DNA from: G963665925 sp963665925
GTDB taxonomy: Bacteria; Bacillota; Clostridia; Peptostreptococcales; Acidaminobacteraceae
Direction: 5' to 3'
DNA: 64,000 nt
Assembly: GCA_963665925.1 (NCBI GenBank)
Contig: OY762511.1
Location: 1,674,001-1,738,000 of the forward strand
Part shown: positions 41,378 through 50,700 of the stretch, piece after piece
Layout of the letters: the number at the start of each line of letters is the position of its first letter
Numbering within the stretch: position 1 is the stretch's first letter
Program-made: the position numbers and the translations under genes
The notes under the pieces: model-generated
Database searches by the model: none
Seen by the model: the letters and a program-made list of their open reading frames with translations, nothing else
Told to the model about the DNA's origin: nothing

Positions 41378-44300
41378 ATGTTTAAGAAATATATGACATT
41401 AGTCATTTTACTAACCATGACCATTATGTTTCAATCGGTTCCAGTCTATGGTTCAGATGAAGCTGGCATCATGGTCACTGTTCGGCATCTGAATTTACCA
41501 GAGGCGTTTCAGATCAATCTTTCACAAAGTGAAATCGAGAATAGTCCATATGTACTGCATGATTCAGTCTCTGATAGGGGAGATTACCTTTACTTTGATA
41601 ACAGTAGAGTTGATATGGATATCGAAATTGACTTCCCAAGGGTTAAGGTGAATACATATTATGCATCATGGAACGACCCATCAGAGTATTTTCTAATCTC
41701 CAGTGCTTTCTCAGGTGTGTTTACTGAAGAGAATGGCAAGATGATCTTAGCGGGTCAGCAGTATATGGTAACATCTAGCTCAGATGTTGACAGTTCAGAC
41801 ACGGTTGACATACTTGATGTCAAATATCGAAAGGTATCAGAAGAAGCTGTGGCAGGAATGTCCAATGAAGAGTGGTTAGATGAGCTTCCGGAACTTGAAA
41901 GCGAGTTGCAAGCGTTATTTGGGACTTATCCCAAATCTGACGGATCACCCTATATTGGTGTTTGGTCACCTTATGATATAAGTGTTTCAAGTACTGGAGA
42001 GAAAATTGAAGTTCTGCAGTTTCCCTATGCTAGAATTTTTGCATTCAGATACAAAAATGAGGACTTTTCAAACACAGGTAGCACTGGGGGAACAGAATTC
42101 GTACCTGATGGCGGAAGCACTACGAGTGGAAATACGGGCGGCGGTACCAGCGATTGGGATGATGATGGCGGAAGTCCATTATCTGGCCTGCTTGGTTTAG
42201 GGGTTGGTGTAGCAGCTATAGCTGGAATCATGCGAGCCCGAAAAAATAGAAAGCAGAAGAAAGGTCTGAAAAAAGCTAAGAAGAAGACTAAGAAACAAAA
42301 AAGTAAGGTGCCAACGACAGATAAAGAAATCCTCGATGCCTGGAACACTTCGGATATCAATGAGGATGCCAGCCTTATCACCGATAGCGATGTTCGGGAT
42401 TACGAGGCTTGGGAGAAGGGGGAAGAAATCGATTCTGATGAGACAGAGACACATCCTGACTTCCAGAATGACTCAAGTGAAGCCCCTTCTACCGATGATG
42501 TATCTGAAGACGCGTATGAGGAAGAAGATACGGATGACGATGACGACAAGGAAAAGCCAAAACTGATTTTAAGTGACAGCAATGTACTCTTAGTGAAAGG
42601 AAAGAAGAACCAGGTACGTGTTAGAGCATCGGTGATTCGTACAAAACTGGATTATGATTTTGAACTGGCAATGGATACGGGTACCACAGCGAGAGCGAAT
42701 ATTGAAGTCATTGATGGCAGACAGATTTATCTGCACTTCGAGGTAGCCGACGCCAACCTTGGATTTGCAGAAACGTGCAGAGAATTCAGCGGTCAAGTTA
42801 TAGCCACAAGTGGTGAAAATGCCTACAGCAGGGATATTTCCCTTGTGGTTGGACAGGAAGGATTATTCTTAGATTCAGAAGACCCTGTCAAGATTATTGC
42901 AGATGCAGAGACGGTCACTGATTTGAGATTCACGGCGACAAGGGTACATGACAATCACTTGATTACAGACTTCAGGAAGCTGGATGCCAACAGCTTTAAA
43001 TTTGAATTCAAAGCCGATGACCCGATTTCGGCAAATGCCTTTGAAGCTGCAGATATCAATTTTGAAGTGATTCCTGAGCTTGAGGGTCTGGGTAGAGCGG
43101 CAGACAACTATGACCGCAATAACACCTTTGTCACTTTGAATTATAGCCTGAAAACAAAAAATCCACTGCCGTCTGGTAAGAACAAGGACAGTGCCTATAA
43201 TAGCTACAAAGGCACCTTGACGGTGACTTCCTTGGAAGACTCAGACATTCAGGAATGGGTGGATGTTGAACTCCTCTTGCCGGCTGAACCGCCAGAATCA
43301 CAGAAGATTGAAGACGAGTACATATTCACCAAGAAATTCATTAATAAATATGTGCCAGAGAAAACGGGCTACAGAGAGAAATTCTTAGACCTCTTAGAGA
43401 AGAACAAAATGGTCTGGGGCTCAAAAGGTATTTATGAGTTCCGCCATAAAATGTGGCGTACAGCTCAGAAGTTATGGGAAGCTGAAGGCCTTCAGGGTTA
43501 TGTGGATATGCAGAAGCAGATTGAAAGGTACGATGAAATCCGCAGCTGGGTAGAATGGATGGGCGATATTGCCCTCTCTGTTGTCTTGAATGTCTATACG
43601 AGTCCAGGGGTTGGTGGCGCGGCCACTCAAATGGTTATTGAGATGTTCAAGGATACCTTGAAATCATTAATCAATCACTACAAAGATACCGTAGAAATGA
43701 AAGGGAAGTTTACCAAAAAAGATATTGAAGTGTGGCAGGATCAGCAGCTGGAACAATTGCTATTCTCTTCACCGGACCGATTGGTGTCTGTAGCCTCTAT
43801 GAAGGGCATTATCAAGGGACCAAAAATGTTCATGTATATGCTGGGGGTCATGTTCCTTAGAGGCCTCTTTACAGACAAAGGCCTGTGGCAAAAATGGGGA
43901 GAACTTTCAGTTGCAGATGATGGAGAAGGTGAAGTGGTAACGGACTTGTTTACAGCGCTATATCGTGCTACAAAAGAGTTTGCCAAAGGTATGAGCACGA
44001 CCCTAATTGTCATGTTCCTAACCAAACACACCATCAAGTCTGCCATTCGACATAACCAGTATATCCATGAAGGGCATACAACACAGAAACCCATCAAGGT
44101 TGACCGGGATGTGCAAAAGCAGTTTATGGTCGATGAATACAAGCGCAAGAATATTCCTGTGAAGCAGAACAGAACATTTGTCATTGATGAACTTCCATCT
44201 ACCGTGAAAGCACTGGTGAGCAATGCCAAAAACGGTGCTGCGAGCTTGGATGATGTTATCAAATGCCTCAAGGACACAGAGTACAATACCATGCGTTCTC

Positions 44301-45079
44301 TGAAAAATGCGCCAAAGAGCATTCAGAAACTTTTCACGAAAACCTATAAGGAAAAACTTCTAAAGCCGCATGACCAGCATATTATCAAACATCTTCAGAA
44401 GCAAACCGATGTACCTTGGGGGACTAAAATCATCGATGGCAAGCCAACCAAGGCTCTGATAAAGATATTTGAAACCTCTGGATCAGATTTCAGCCAGGAC
44501 AGAGACTATGTCCCTAAATATCTGGATCAGCATGGCAACTGGCGTGAAATCAAAACATCCGCTTGGCTGTCTGAATCGAACGGCTGGTGGAAGAAGAACA
44601 CGGGATTTGACGCAGAAACCCTGCAGCAGATGGGAATGACGAAAAATGGCAGTGAAGCCTTCAGTGGCTATGCAACAGAAGGATATAACAGTAAGACGGG
44701 TAAATACGAAACCTTCGATCCCCATATGAAAAAGGTCTATGAGGGAAAAGCCAAGCTGAAGGATGGCATTGGCTATGGTGCTTGTACAATGAACAAGGTC
44801 AAAGGGGCCAACTGTCCGGCAGAAGCCATTGCTCAATTGAAAAAAGGCGTTATCAGCTATGAGAAGGTAGAGAAGAGTCATATTAAGCAGGGCTACAATG
44901 TGCCGAAGAAAGACCTTAAGGTAAGTCTGGCAATGGAAGCAATCAAGCTTGCACCAGACGACCATATGGCAACGCCAGAAGTGATTGGCAAAATCAACGG
45001 CTTGCTTTCGGAGCACACAGGTTTTACGGATTACATGGACTTTGCCAGAGAGCTTCAGGCCATGTGCGGAAAGTTATAA
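41378..45079 (+). CDS. Giant exported/membrane protein of unknown function (1233 aa)
   Basis: Signal peptide (about 1-25, ending VPVYG), an extracytoplasmic N-terminal domain (about 26-225), a Gly/Ser/Asp linker, a transmembrane helix (about 268-284, LLGLGVGVAAIAGIM), a strongly basic stretch (RKNRKQKKGLKKAKKKTKK), a very acidic linker (about 340-400), one or two beta-rich Ig-like domains (about 400-640) and a helical C-terminal half with two further hydrophobic segments (near 815 and 875). The last 200 residues include SGSDFSQDRDYVPKYLD and several Trp. By the positive-inside rule most of the protein after 285 would be cytosolic. I recognise no family. AGGAGGG precedes the ATG. Confidence 0.8.
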   Translation: MFKKYMTLVILLTMTIMFQSVPVYGSDEAGIMVTVRHLNLPEAFQINLSQSEIENSPYVLHDSVSDRGDYLYFDNSRVDMDIEIDFPRVKVNTYYASWNDPSEYFLISSAFSGVFTEENGKMILAGQQYMVTSSSDVDSSDTVDILDVKYRKVSEEAVAGMSNEEWLDELPELESELQALFGTYPKSDGSPYIGVWSPYDISVSSTGEKIEVLQFPYARIFAFRYKNEDFSNTGSTGGTEFVPDGGSTTSGNTGGGTSDWDDDGGSPLSGLLGLGVGVAAIAGIMRARKNRKQKKGLKKAKKKTKKQKSKVPTTDKEILDAWNTSDINEDASLITDSDVRDYEAWEKGEEIDSDETETHPDFQNDSSEAPSTDDVSEDAYEEEDTDDDDDKEKPKLILSDSNVLLVKGKKNQVRVRASVIRTKLDYDFELAMDTGTTARANIEVIDGRQIYLHFEVADANLGFAETCREFSGQVIATSGENAYSRDISLVVGQEGLFLDSEDPVKIIADAETVTDLRFTATRVHDNHLITDFRKLDANSFKFEFKADDPISANAFEAADINFEVIPELEGLGRAADNYDRNNTFVTLNYSLKTKNPLPSGKNKDSAYNSYKGTLTVTSLEDSDIQEWVDVELLLPAEPPESQKIEDEYIFTKKFINKYVPEKTGYREKFLDLLEKNKMVWGSKGIYEFRHKMWRTAQKLWEAEGLQGYVDMQKQIERYDEIRSWVEWMGDIALSVVLNVYTSPGVGGAATQMVIEMFKDTLKSLINHYKDTVEMKGKFTKKDIEVWQDQQLEQLLFSSPDRLVSVASMKGIIKGPKMFMYMLGVMFLRGLFTDKGLWQKWGELSVADDGEGEVVTDLFTALYRATKEFAKGMSTTLIVMFLTKHTIKSAIRHNQYIHEGHTTQKPIKVDRDVQKQFMVDEYKRKNIPVKQNRTFVIDELPSTVKALVSNAKNGAASLDDVIKCLKDTEYNTMRSLKNAPKSIQKLFTKTYKEKLLKPHDQHIIKHLQKQTDVPWGTKIIDGKPTKALIKIFETSGSDFSQDRDYVPKYLDQHGNWREIKTSAWLSESNGWWKKNTGFDAETLQQMGMTKNGSEAFSGYATEGYNSKTGKYETFDPHMKKVYEGKAKLKDGIGYGACTMNKVKGANCPAEAIAQLKKGVISYEKVEKSHIKQGYNVPKKDLKVSLAMEAIKLAPDDHMATPEVIGKINGLLSEHTGFTDYMDFARELQAMCGKL

Positions 45080-45103
45080 AAGCAAGAGCATAGTGACATG
45101 TTT

Positions 45104-45136
45104 AAATCCCCTGACTGTATGGTCAGGGGATTTCAG
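45104..45136 (+). terminator. Terminator after the giant gene
   Basis: AAATCCCCTGAC/GTCAGGGGATTT stem; it shares its CCCTGAC/GTCAGGG core with the terminator at 39337. Confidence 0.8.
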
Positions 45137-45282
45137 ATTGTAGACAGAATGTCGTCGAATGTGTAATCAAATCAGAACTGGGAATATACTATCATACAGT
45201 TATTTTGTTTTAGTATTTTTTAGTAGAAGACGAGACTCAAATTAAGACAGTTTCTTATACAGAATCTTAGAGGAGGAATTAG

Positions 45283-46113
45283 ATGACAGAACACACCAGG
45301 CTAAGATCATCAAGAAGGACTATGGTAGCGATTGCCCTGCTTTTAATTGCGGCGATTTCAGCTTTTGTAATCTCAGAAGCAGTTTCTGCACCAGCTTTTA
45401 GTGCATCTACAATTGCGTCACTAGATGAAAAGAAAGATACAGTCATGAAGCTTGCGGTGGCTGCAGCTGCATCTTCAACAGTCATTACCCTGATTCCTGG
45501 AGATACGGCGATGCCAATTGCAGATGAAATCGCAGAGCTGTCTTCGTATTTTATTCTAATACTGTCTGCAATCCTGCTGGAAAAGATGCTGGTGACGGTA
45601 GTGGGGTATGTGTCGTTTACCTATATCATTCCCTTTGCCTGCCTCTTAGGTGTGGCTTACTTGTATCTTCAGAAGGACTTTTTACTGAGCATTGCAATCA
45701 AGCTGGCGATATTTGGAGTCATCTTGTTCTTAGCAATTCCTGCTAGTATTAAGGTGAGTGAAATGATCGATGCATCCTATCAGGAGTCGATTGCACAGGC
45801 ACTGGAGACCGTTGAAGTAAACAGTGGATACATTGAAGAAAATAGCAGCACAGCAGCCACAGAGGAAGAAAACCTGATTGGAAAAATTGGAGACTATTTG
45901 TCGGATGCAGTGGCTAAGATAGAAAACAATCTATCAGATATGGTCCATAAGGGAGAAGAAATGCTCGCCGCGTTTATGGACGCCATAGCGGTTTTAATCA
46001 TAACCTCCTGTGTCGTTCCTCTTGTGGTGATTCTAATTTTTGTTTGGGTCATCAAAATCCTATTTGGCTTTGACATCAAGGGCTATGGGCATTCGGATAA
46101 AAATTTGAAGTAG
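45283..46113 (+). CDS. Unrecognised multi-pass membrane protein (276 aa)
   Basis: A signal-anchor-like helix (about 13-35) is followed by a conserved-looking extracytoplasmic block with STVITLIPGDTAMPIADEIA, then three hydrophobic helices (about 88-165), a helical amphipathic loop (about 175-230) and a C-terminal helix (about 233-260). Similar proteins occur in Clostridia and Bacteroidetes as hypothetical membrane proteins. AGAGGAGG precedes the ATG. It follows the giant gene but has a terminator in between, so it may be a separate transcript. Confidence 0.78.
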   Translation: MTEHTRLRSSRRTMVAIALLLIAAISAFVISEAVSAPAFSASTIASLDEKKDTVMKLAVAAAASSTVITLIPGDTAMPIADEIAELSSYFILILSAILLEKMLVTVVGYVSFTYIIPFACLLGVAYLYLQKDFLLSIAIKLAIFGVILFLAIPASIKVSEMIDASYQESIAQALETVEVNSGYIEENSSTAATEEENLIGKIGDYLSDAVAKIENNLSDMVHKGEEMLAAFMDAIAVLIITSCVVPLVVILIFVWVIKILFGFDIKGYGHSDKNLK

Positions 46114-46132
46114 TATTTTGAATCATGTATCA

Positions 46133-46165
46133 GGCGTCTAACCGGACTGGGTTAGACGCCTTTTT
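46133..46165 (+). terminator. Terminator after the 276-residue membrane protein gene
   Basis: Perfect GGCGTCTAACC/GGTTAGACGCC stem followed by TTTTT. Confidence 0.92.
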
Positions 46166-46420
46166 AAGTACGAATATTTTGAGGGTGCCCATGAAGGTGT
46201 AGCGGCATCCCCGAATAAGAGAAAACCCGTTTGGAAAAACAAGTAGCTCCTTAAGGGGTATATTTGTTTTATGATATGCCACAAAAATCAATGCGCTTCA
46301 TAAAGGCTATTGATTATGAGCGCTTCAAATTGAATATATTACGATAAGTTAAAAAAATTTTAGTGTTATGGCTGATTTGGGGAAATCGGCAATTCTGCTG
46401 ATTTGGAGAGATATTTATGC

Positions 46421-46426
46421 TATAAT
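46421..46426 (+). promoter_or_regulatory. Extended -10 promoter of the shikimate kinase gene
   Basis: TGCTATAAT at 46418-46426; no strong -35. A GCTGATTT/AAATCGGC hairpin (about 46371-46391) lies upstream. No gene is seen in 46166-46506. Confidence 0.55.
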
Positions 46427-46448
46427 TTCACAATATATTTGATTGGGG

Positions 46449-46499
46449 CACGTTTAAAAACGTGGGTGACCTATGACTACGAGACGGTAAATATAGGAG
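46449..46499 (+). promoter_or_regulatory. Structured leader that may mask the shikimate kinase ribosome site
   Basis: Between the -10 box and the start codon there are two possible stems: CACG/CGTG (46449-46464) and CCTAT/ATAGG (46470-46474 with 46493-46497). The second overlaps the ribosome site AGGAG. It matches no riboswitch class I know. Confidence 0.4.
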
Positions 46500-46506
46500 A
46501 AATAAT

Positions 46507-47073
46507 ATGAGACTAGCATTTATCGGAATGATGGCATCTGGAAAGTCAACCATTAGTAAGCGGATTGCAAATGACTTGAATATTGAGCATGTCAGCATCG
46601 ATAGCGCAATTGAAGAACGTGCAGGCATGGCGATTACTGAGATTTTCAACGAGCATGGAGAAGGCTATTTCAGAGAGCTTGAAACAGCTGTACTTGACGA
46701 GCTTCTGAAAAAAGATTCCGCAGTCATTGATTGTGGCGGGGGTATTATCCTGAATGAGTTCAATGTCCGCTTGATGAAAAATCGCGATTACGAAGTCGTA
46801 TTTCTAAATAGAAGTCTGGAAGATACCTTCAAAGATATTGATTATGATACACGACCACTTCTAAAGGACGGTCCAGAGCGTTTTATTCAGATTTATAATG
46901 ACAGAATAGATAAGTATTTCAAGCACGCAGATACCATTATTGACAATAGTGGTGAACTGGAACCCGTGTATTATGATATTGTGCGCTATTTTCAGTATAG
47001 AGACTTTAAGAGTGATCGGATTGTCGGCAAGCAGCAGTGGCTTGTACAGAATGAAGCTCTTGAGCAAAAATAA
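46507..47073 (+). CDS. aroK: Shikimate kinase
   Basis: A 188-residue P-loop kinase that phosphorylates shikimate at O3 in the aromatic pathway. Walker A is GMMASGKST, the shikimate-binding Asp lies in SIDSAIEERAG, followed by the RELETAVL and DCGGGIIL motifs and the lid Arg in DTRPLL. A C-terminal extension of about 20 residues is present. It is not next to other aro genes. AGGAG precedes the ATG. Confidence 0.9.
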   Translation: MRLAFIGMMASGKSTISKRIANDLNIEHVSIDSAIEERAGMAITEIFNEHGEGYFRELETAVLDELLKKDSAVIDCGGGIILNEFNVRLMKNRDYEVVFLNRSLEDTFKDIDYDTRPLLKDGPERFIQIYNDRIDKYFKHADTIIDNSGELEPVYYDIVRYFQYRDFKSDRIVGKQQWLVQNEALEQK

Positions 47074-47155
47074 GTTCTTGAATAAGTATGGAAAATCGCT
47101 GGTTTGTCCGCTTGAGACTATTTGCAATATATGAGATATACTATGCAGAGGAATA

Positions 47156-47207
47156 AATTCGCTTTGGCAACGTAAGTTGATTATGTTGCAGAGCGGATTT
47201 TTATTTT
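47156..47207 (+). terminator. Terminator after shikimate kinase
   Basis: AATTCGCTTTGGCAAC/GTTGCAGAGCGGATT with one bulge and wobble pairs, followed by TTTTT. The following gap to 47437 has a TGGTTAAGTGTA direct repeat 22 bp apart (47355, 47377), a possible regulator site for the small gene downstream. Confidence 0.75.
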
Positions 47208-47437
47208 TTGGGTACGAAATAAATGATTGAAATCGAAGTTGCAGGAAAACCTATTGCACACGCATCAAATCCATGCTCTCCTGCTGGGGACCGCTGAGAG
47301 CTGTGGGTATACGTAAGGATATATAAACGGACTAAAAATCTGAAATTTATGGCCTGGTTAAGTGTAGGTTATGTATTGGTTAAGTGTATTGTAGCAGGCA
47401 TTTCAAAGGCGCATAATATTGCCAAGAGGTGATGGTT

Positions 47438-47554
47438 ATGATGAATCTGTTCATTGTATTGGCACTGATCGGCTATTTGAATTATCGGGCGGTACAGGAA
47501 AGAGGCAACTCAATGTATCTGGAATATAGCAGGTTGCTTCCAAAAGACAAGTAA
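47438..47554 (+). CDS. 38-residue small membrane protein
   Basis: The ATG at 47438 (a second at 47441) is preceded by AGAGGTGAT and followed by a short hydrophobic helix MMNLFIVLALIGYLNYRAVQ and a charged tail ending in LLPKDK. A terminator begins eight bases after the TAA. Ribosome site, membrane helix and terminator together support a real small gene. Function unknown. Confidence 0.7.
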   Translation: MMNLFIVLALIGYLNYRAVQERGNSMYLEYSRLLPKDK

Positions 47555-47561
47555 TCCACAA

Positions 47562-47596
47562 TAAAAGGGACTGCAAAATGCAGTGCCTTTTTTATT
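47562..47596 (+). terminator. Terminator after the small membrane protein gene
   Basis: AAAAGGGACTGCA/TGCAGTGCCTTTT stem with one mismatch, followed by TTT. Confidence 0.8.
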
Positions 47597-47785
47597 GTAA
47601 CAAAACCACATTATTGCTCTTTGTTGAAACTCATTGTCCTGTAATTTCTTCATTATGTTATACTCTTTTAGAACAACAATAATTGTATAAGCAGACCATT
47701 TTATATAGATATATTTTCAACCAGCATAGGAAGTATGCGCAGCAGATGATGATTGAAACGATACATATCAGAAAAGGAGCCGCAG

Positions 47786-50700
47786 ATGTTTGACTATAGT
47801 GCCTTATCAATCAATAAAAAATTAAGGATATCATTCTTAGGAATTGGTGTAATTCCACTGGTGATTTTTGCAGTCGTTGGCCTGATCAGCATGCATAATT
47901 CAACTATTGATGAAGCGTTCGATCAGCTGGAAAGTGTTCGAAACGCCAAAGCCTCCCAGTTGGAAACCTATTTTAACGATGAAAAAACGCAGGGTGAGTT
48001 GGTTGCTAAAATTGTGGACACCCTGAAGACGGAGGGAGAGCAAAAGCTGGAACTCACGCAGCACAACAACAAACTTGCAGTGGAAAACTATTTGGATAAG
48101 CTTGCCCTGCTTTTGAAGAGTGAAGCGGATTCAACAGGTGCTGCAGCCGTTCTGAGGGCGCCAGGTTCGGATGCTGTGATTAAGGGATATGAAGCATCTC
48201 TTGCAGAGAAAAGTCTAGCCACCCATATTGAAGATATCTATATTCTTTCCAATCAGGGCAAGGTGCTTTATGCCAGCAAACGCAAGAGCGATGTTGGCAT
48301 GCAGCTGAGTGAAAGTACATATCAGGACTTCGGTCTTTCTAAAGTCTGGAGCGAGGTAAAGGAGAATGGGGAACTGCGTTTTGCCAACTTCTCTCAGAGC
48401 TCGGTAACAGGTGATGACTATCTGGCCTATTTGGCTGAGGATATCATTGTTGATGGCAAAACCGCCGGTATGGTTGCTATCAGCTTTACAAATGAAACGA
48501 TCAATACGCTCATACACAGTTCAAATGAACTGGGTGCATCTGCTGAAACCTATATAGCTACGAGTAAAGAGGGCGGTCTCCGTTTTGTGTCAGATATGCA
48601 GACCATGGGGAATGGCCTCTACAAGGTTGGCTATGAAATGGAAAACCCGCCTGAATACGTGACAGCAACCTTTATGGGCGACAGCATCAATGAGATATTT
48701 AAAGACAGCAGCGGAAACATGGTAGTCGTTTCTACTGACCCCATACAGGTTATAGATCAGCAGTGGATCATGGTCACAAAGGTTGATCTTGAAGACCTGA
48801 TCAATCAAGTGGATGATGAAGGTAATGATTTCTACTCAAGCTATGTCAGCAATAATCAGTATGATGATATTTTTCTCATTCATCCAGATGGCTATGTGTT
48901 CTACTCAGTACAAGAAGGTTATGAGTTTAAAGCCAATCTTCTTCAAGGGGAGCTGGCAAATACAAATCATGCTGACCTTGTGCGTCAGGTGAAGGAAAGA
49001 AAATCTGTTGTCTTTGTCGATTATGAAGCCAACGCGTTTAACGATTATGAGCCGAGAGCATTTCTAGGTATACCTGTGTTTGACTCGGAAAACAAGGTTG
49101 AGTTCATCATGTCCTTTGAAGTGTCATCCGATGCCATCAATGCCATCATGCTTGATCGAACGGGGCTTGGAGAATACGGTGAAGCCTATCTGATAGGCTC
49201 GGACTACAGACTCCGGTCTGACACCTTCCTTGAACCGCTCGTCAAGAATGTTTCGAATTCCTTCATCAATCCAAGTGAAGGCGGCATATACTCAGAAGCG
49301 GCACATGCCGTCGTTTCAGGGAAAAGCGATACGCGGATTCTGGATGATTATCGTGGTGAGGCGTCGCTAGTTTCCTATGAACCCGTTCATGTGAGCGGAA
49401 GTCAATGGGGCCTAGTGGTCAAGCAGGACAAGAGTGAACGCCTGAGCAGCATGAACAGACTGATCTTTTTCATTGTTCTACTGGGGGCTGCGACAATTGG
49501 TATTGTCATGTTCCTTGCCCATTACATAGCAACAGGTATTTCAAGACCCATCATCCGCATATCGGAGTGGGCGAAGGATGTTGCATTTGGAAAGCTGGAG
49601 TTTAATGAAATCAAAACTTCAAATGATGAGATTGGTGAACTTAAAAACAGCATTACCAAGGTGGTAGAGTCCTTTTCCGATGTCTCTGAAATTTGTGAAG
49701 ACATTGCTATTGGAAAGCTGGACCACGACTTTCAGATTAGAAGCGAAGATGATGTTCTTGGCAATGCCATCAACAGAATGCGGGCCAATTTCATAGAAGT
49801 CATCGATCAGGCCAATGCTATTTCTGAGAAGGATTATGCTGTAACCATTGAGAAGCGGTCTGAAGATGATGAGCTTGGGGCGGCGCTGATTAACATGGTT
49901 ACCCAGCTGAAGACGGCTAATGAATTTGCCAAGAGTCAGAACTGGATGAAGAGCGGTCAGTCTGAGCTCAATGAAATCATCCAGGAGACTTCGACAAATC
50001 AGGAACTGAGCAAACGCATCACCGCATTTGTCAGCCAGTATTTGGAGGCGCACGTTTCCAGCATGTATGTCAAGGCGGGAGACTGCTACAACATGCTTGG
50101 CAGCTATGCCATGAAAACGCGGACAAGCAACCAGTTCAAGATTACAGAGGGAGACGGTGTTCTTGGACAGGCAATCCTTGAGAAAGAGCTTATCTATTTG
50201 AAGGATATTCCATCGGAAAAAATGATCCTATCGACTTCGTCGGCTCAGGTCGAAATCAAACACGTGATTATCATGCCGTGCATATTTGAAGGGGACGTAA
50301 AAGGAATTATTGAAATAGGGGCCTATACACCGTTCAGTGACCTCCATCTTGAATTCCTAGAAAAGATACAGGAGAATATAGCAATAGCAATACATTCAAA
50401 TATTACAAAGCAGGAGCTGCAGGACCTTCTGGACCGTACGCTTTTGCAGTCTGAAACGCTGAAGAAAAATGAAGAAATTCTTAAAGAAAAGAATGAAGAG
50501 CTTTCTCAGCAGACAGATGCCCTGAGAGCCTCTGAAAGCAAGCTGCAACAGCAGCAGGAAGAGCTTAGACAATCCAACGAGGAGCTTGAAGCCCAGACCA
50601 TGGAGCTTAAGGCCTCTGAAAGCAAGCTCCAGCAGCAGCAGGAAGAGCTTCGCGTTACCAATGAAGAGCTTGAAGAAAAGACAATCAATCTGCAAAAGCA

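Noticed and set aside
41378..45079. Polymorphic toxin for the giant protein
   Set aside because: A DFSQDRDY segment near the C-terminus is faintly reminiscent of toxin-linked domains, but there is no recognised toxin domain, repeat scaffold or immunity gene.
47222..47296. 24-codon frame beginning MIEIEVAGKPIAH
   Set aside because: No ribosome site, no terminator and no recognised family; too short to support.
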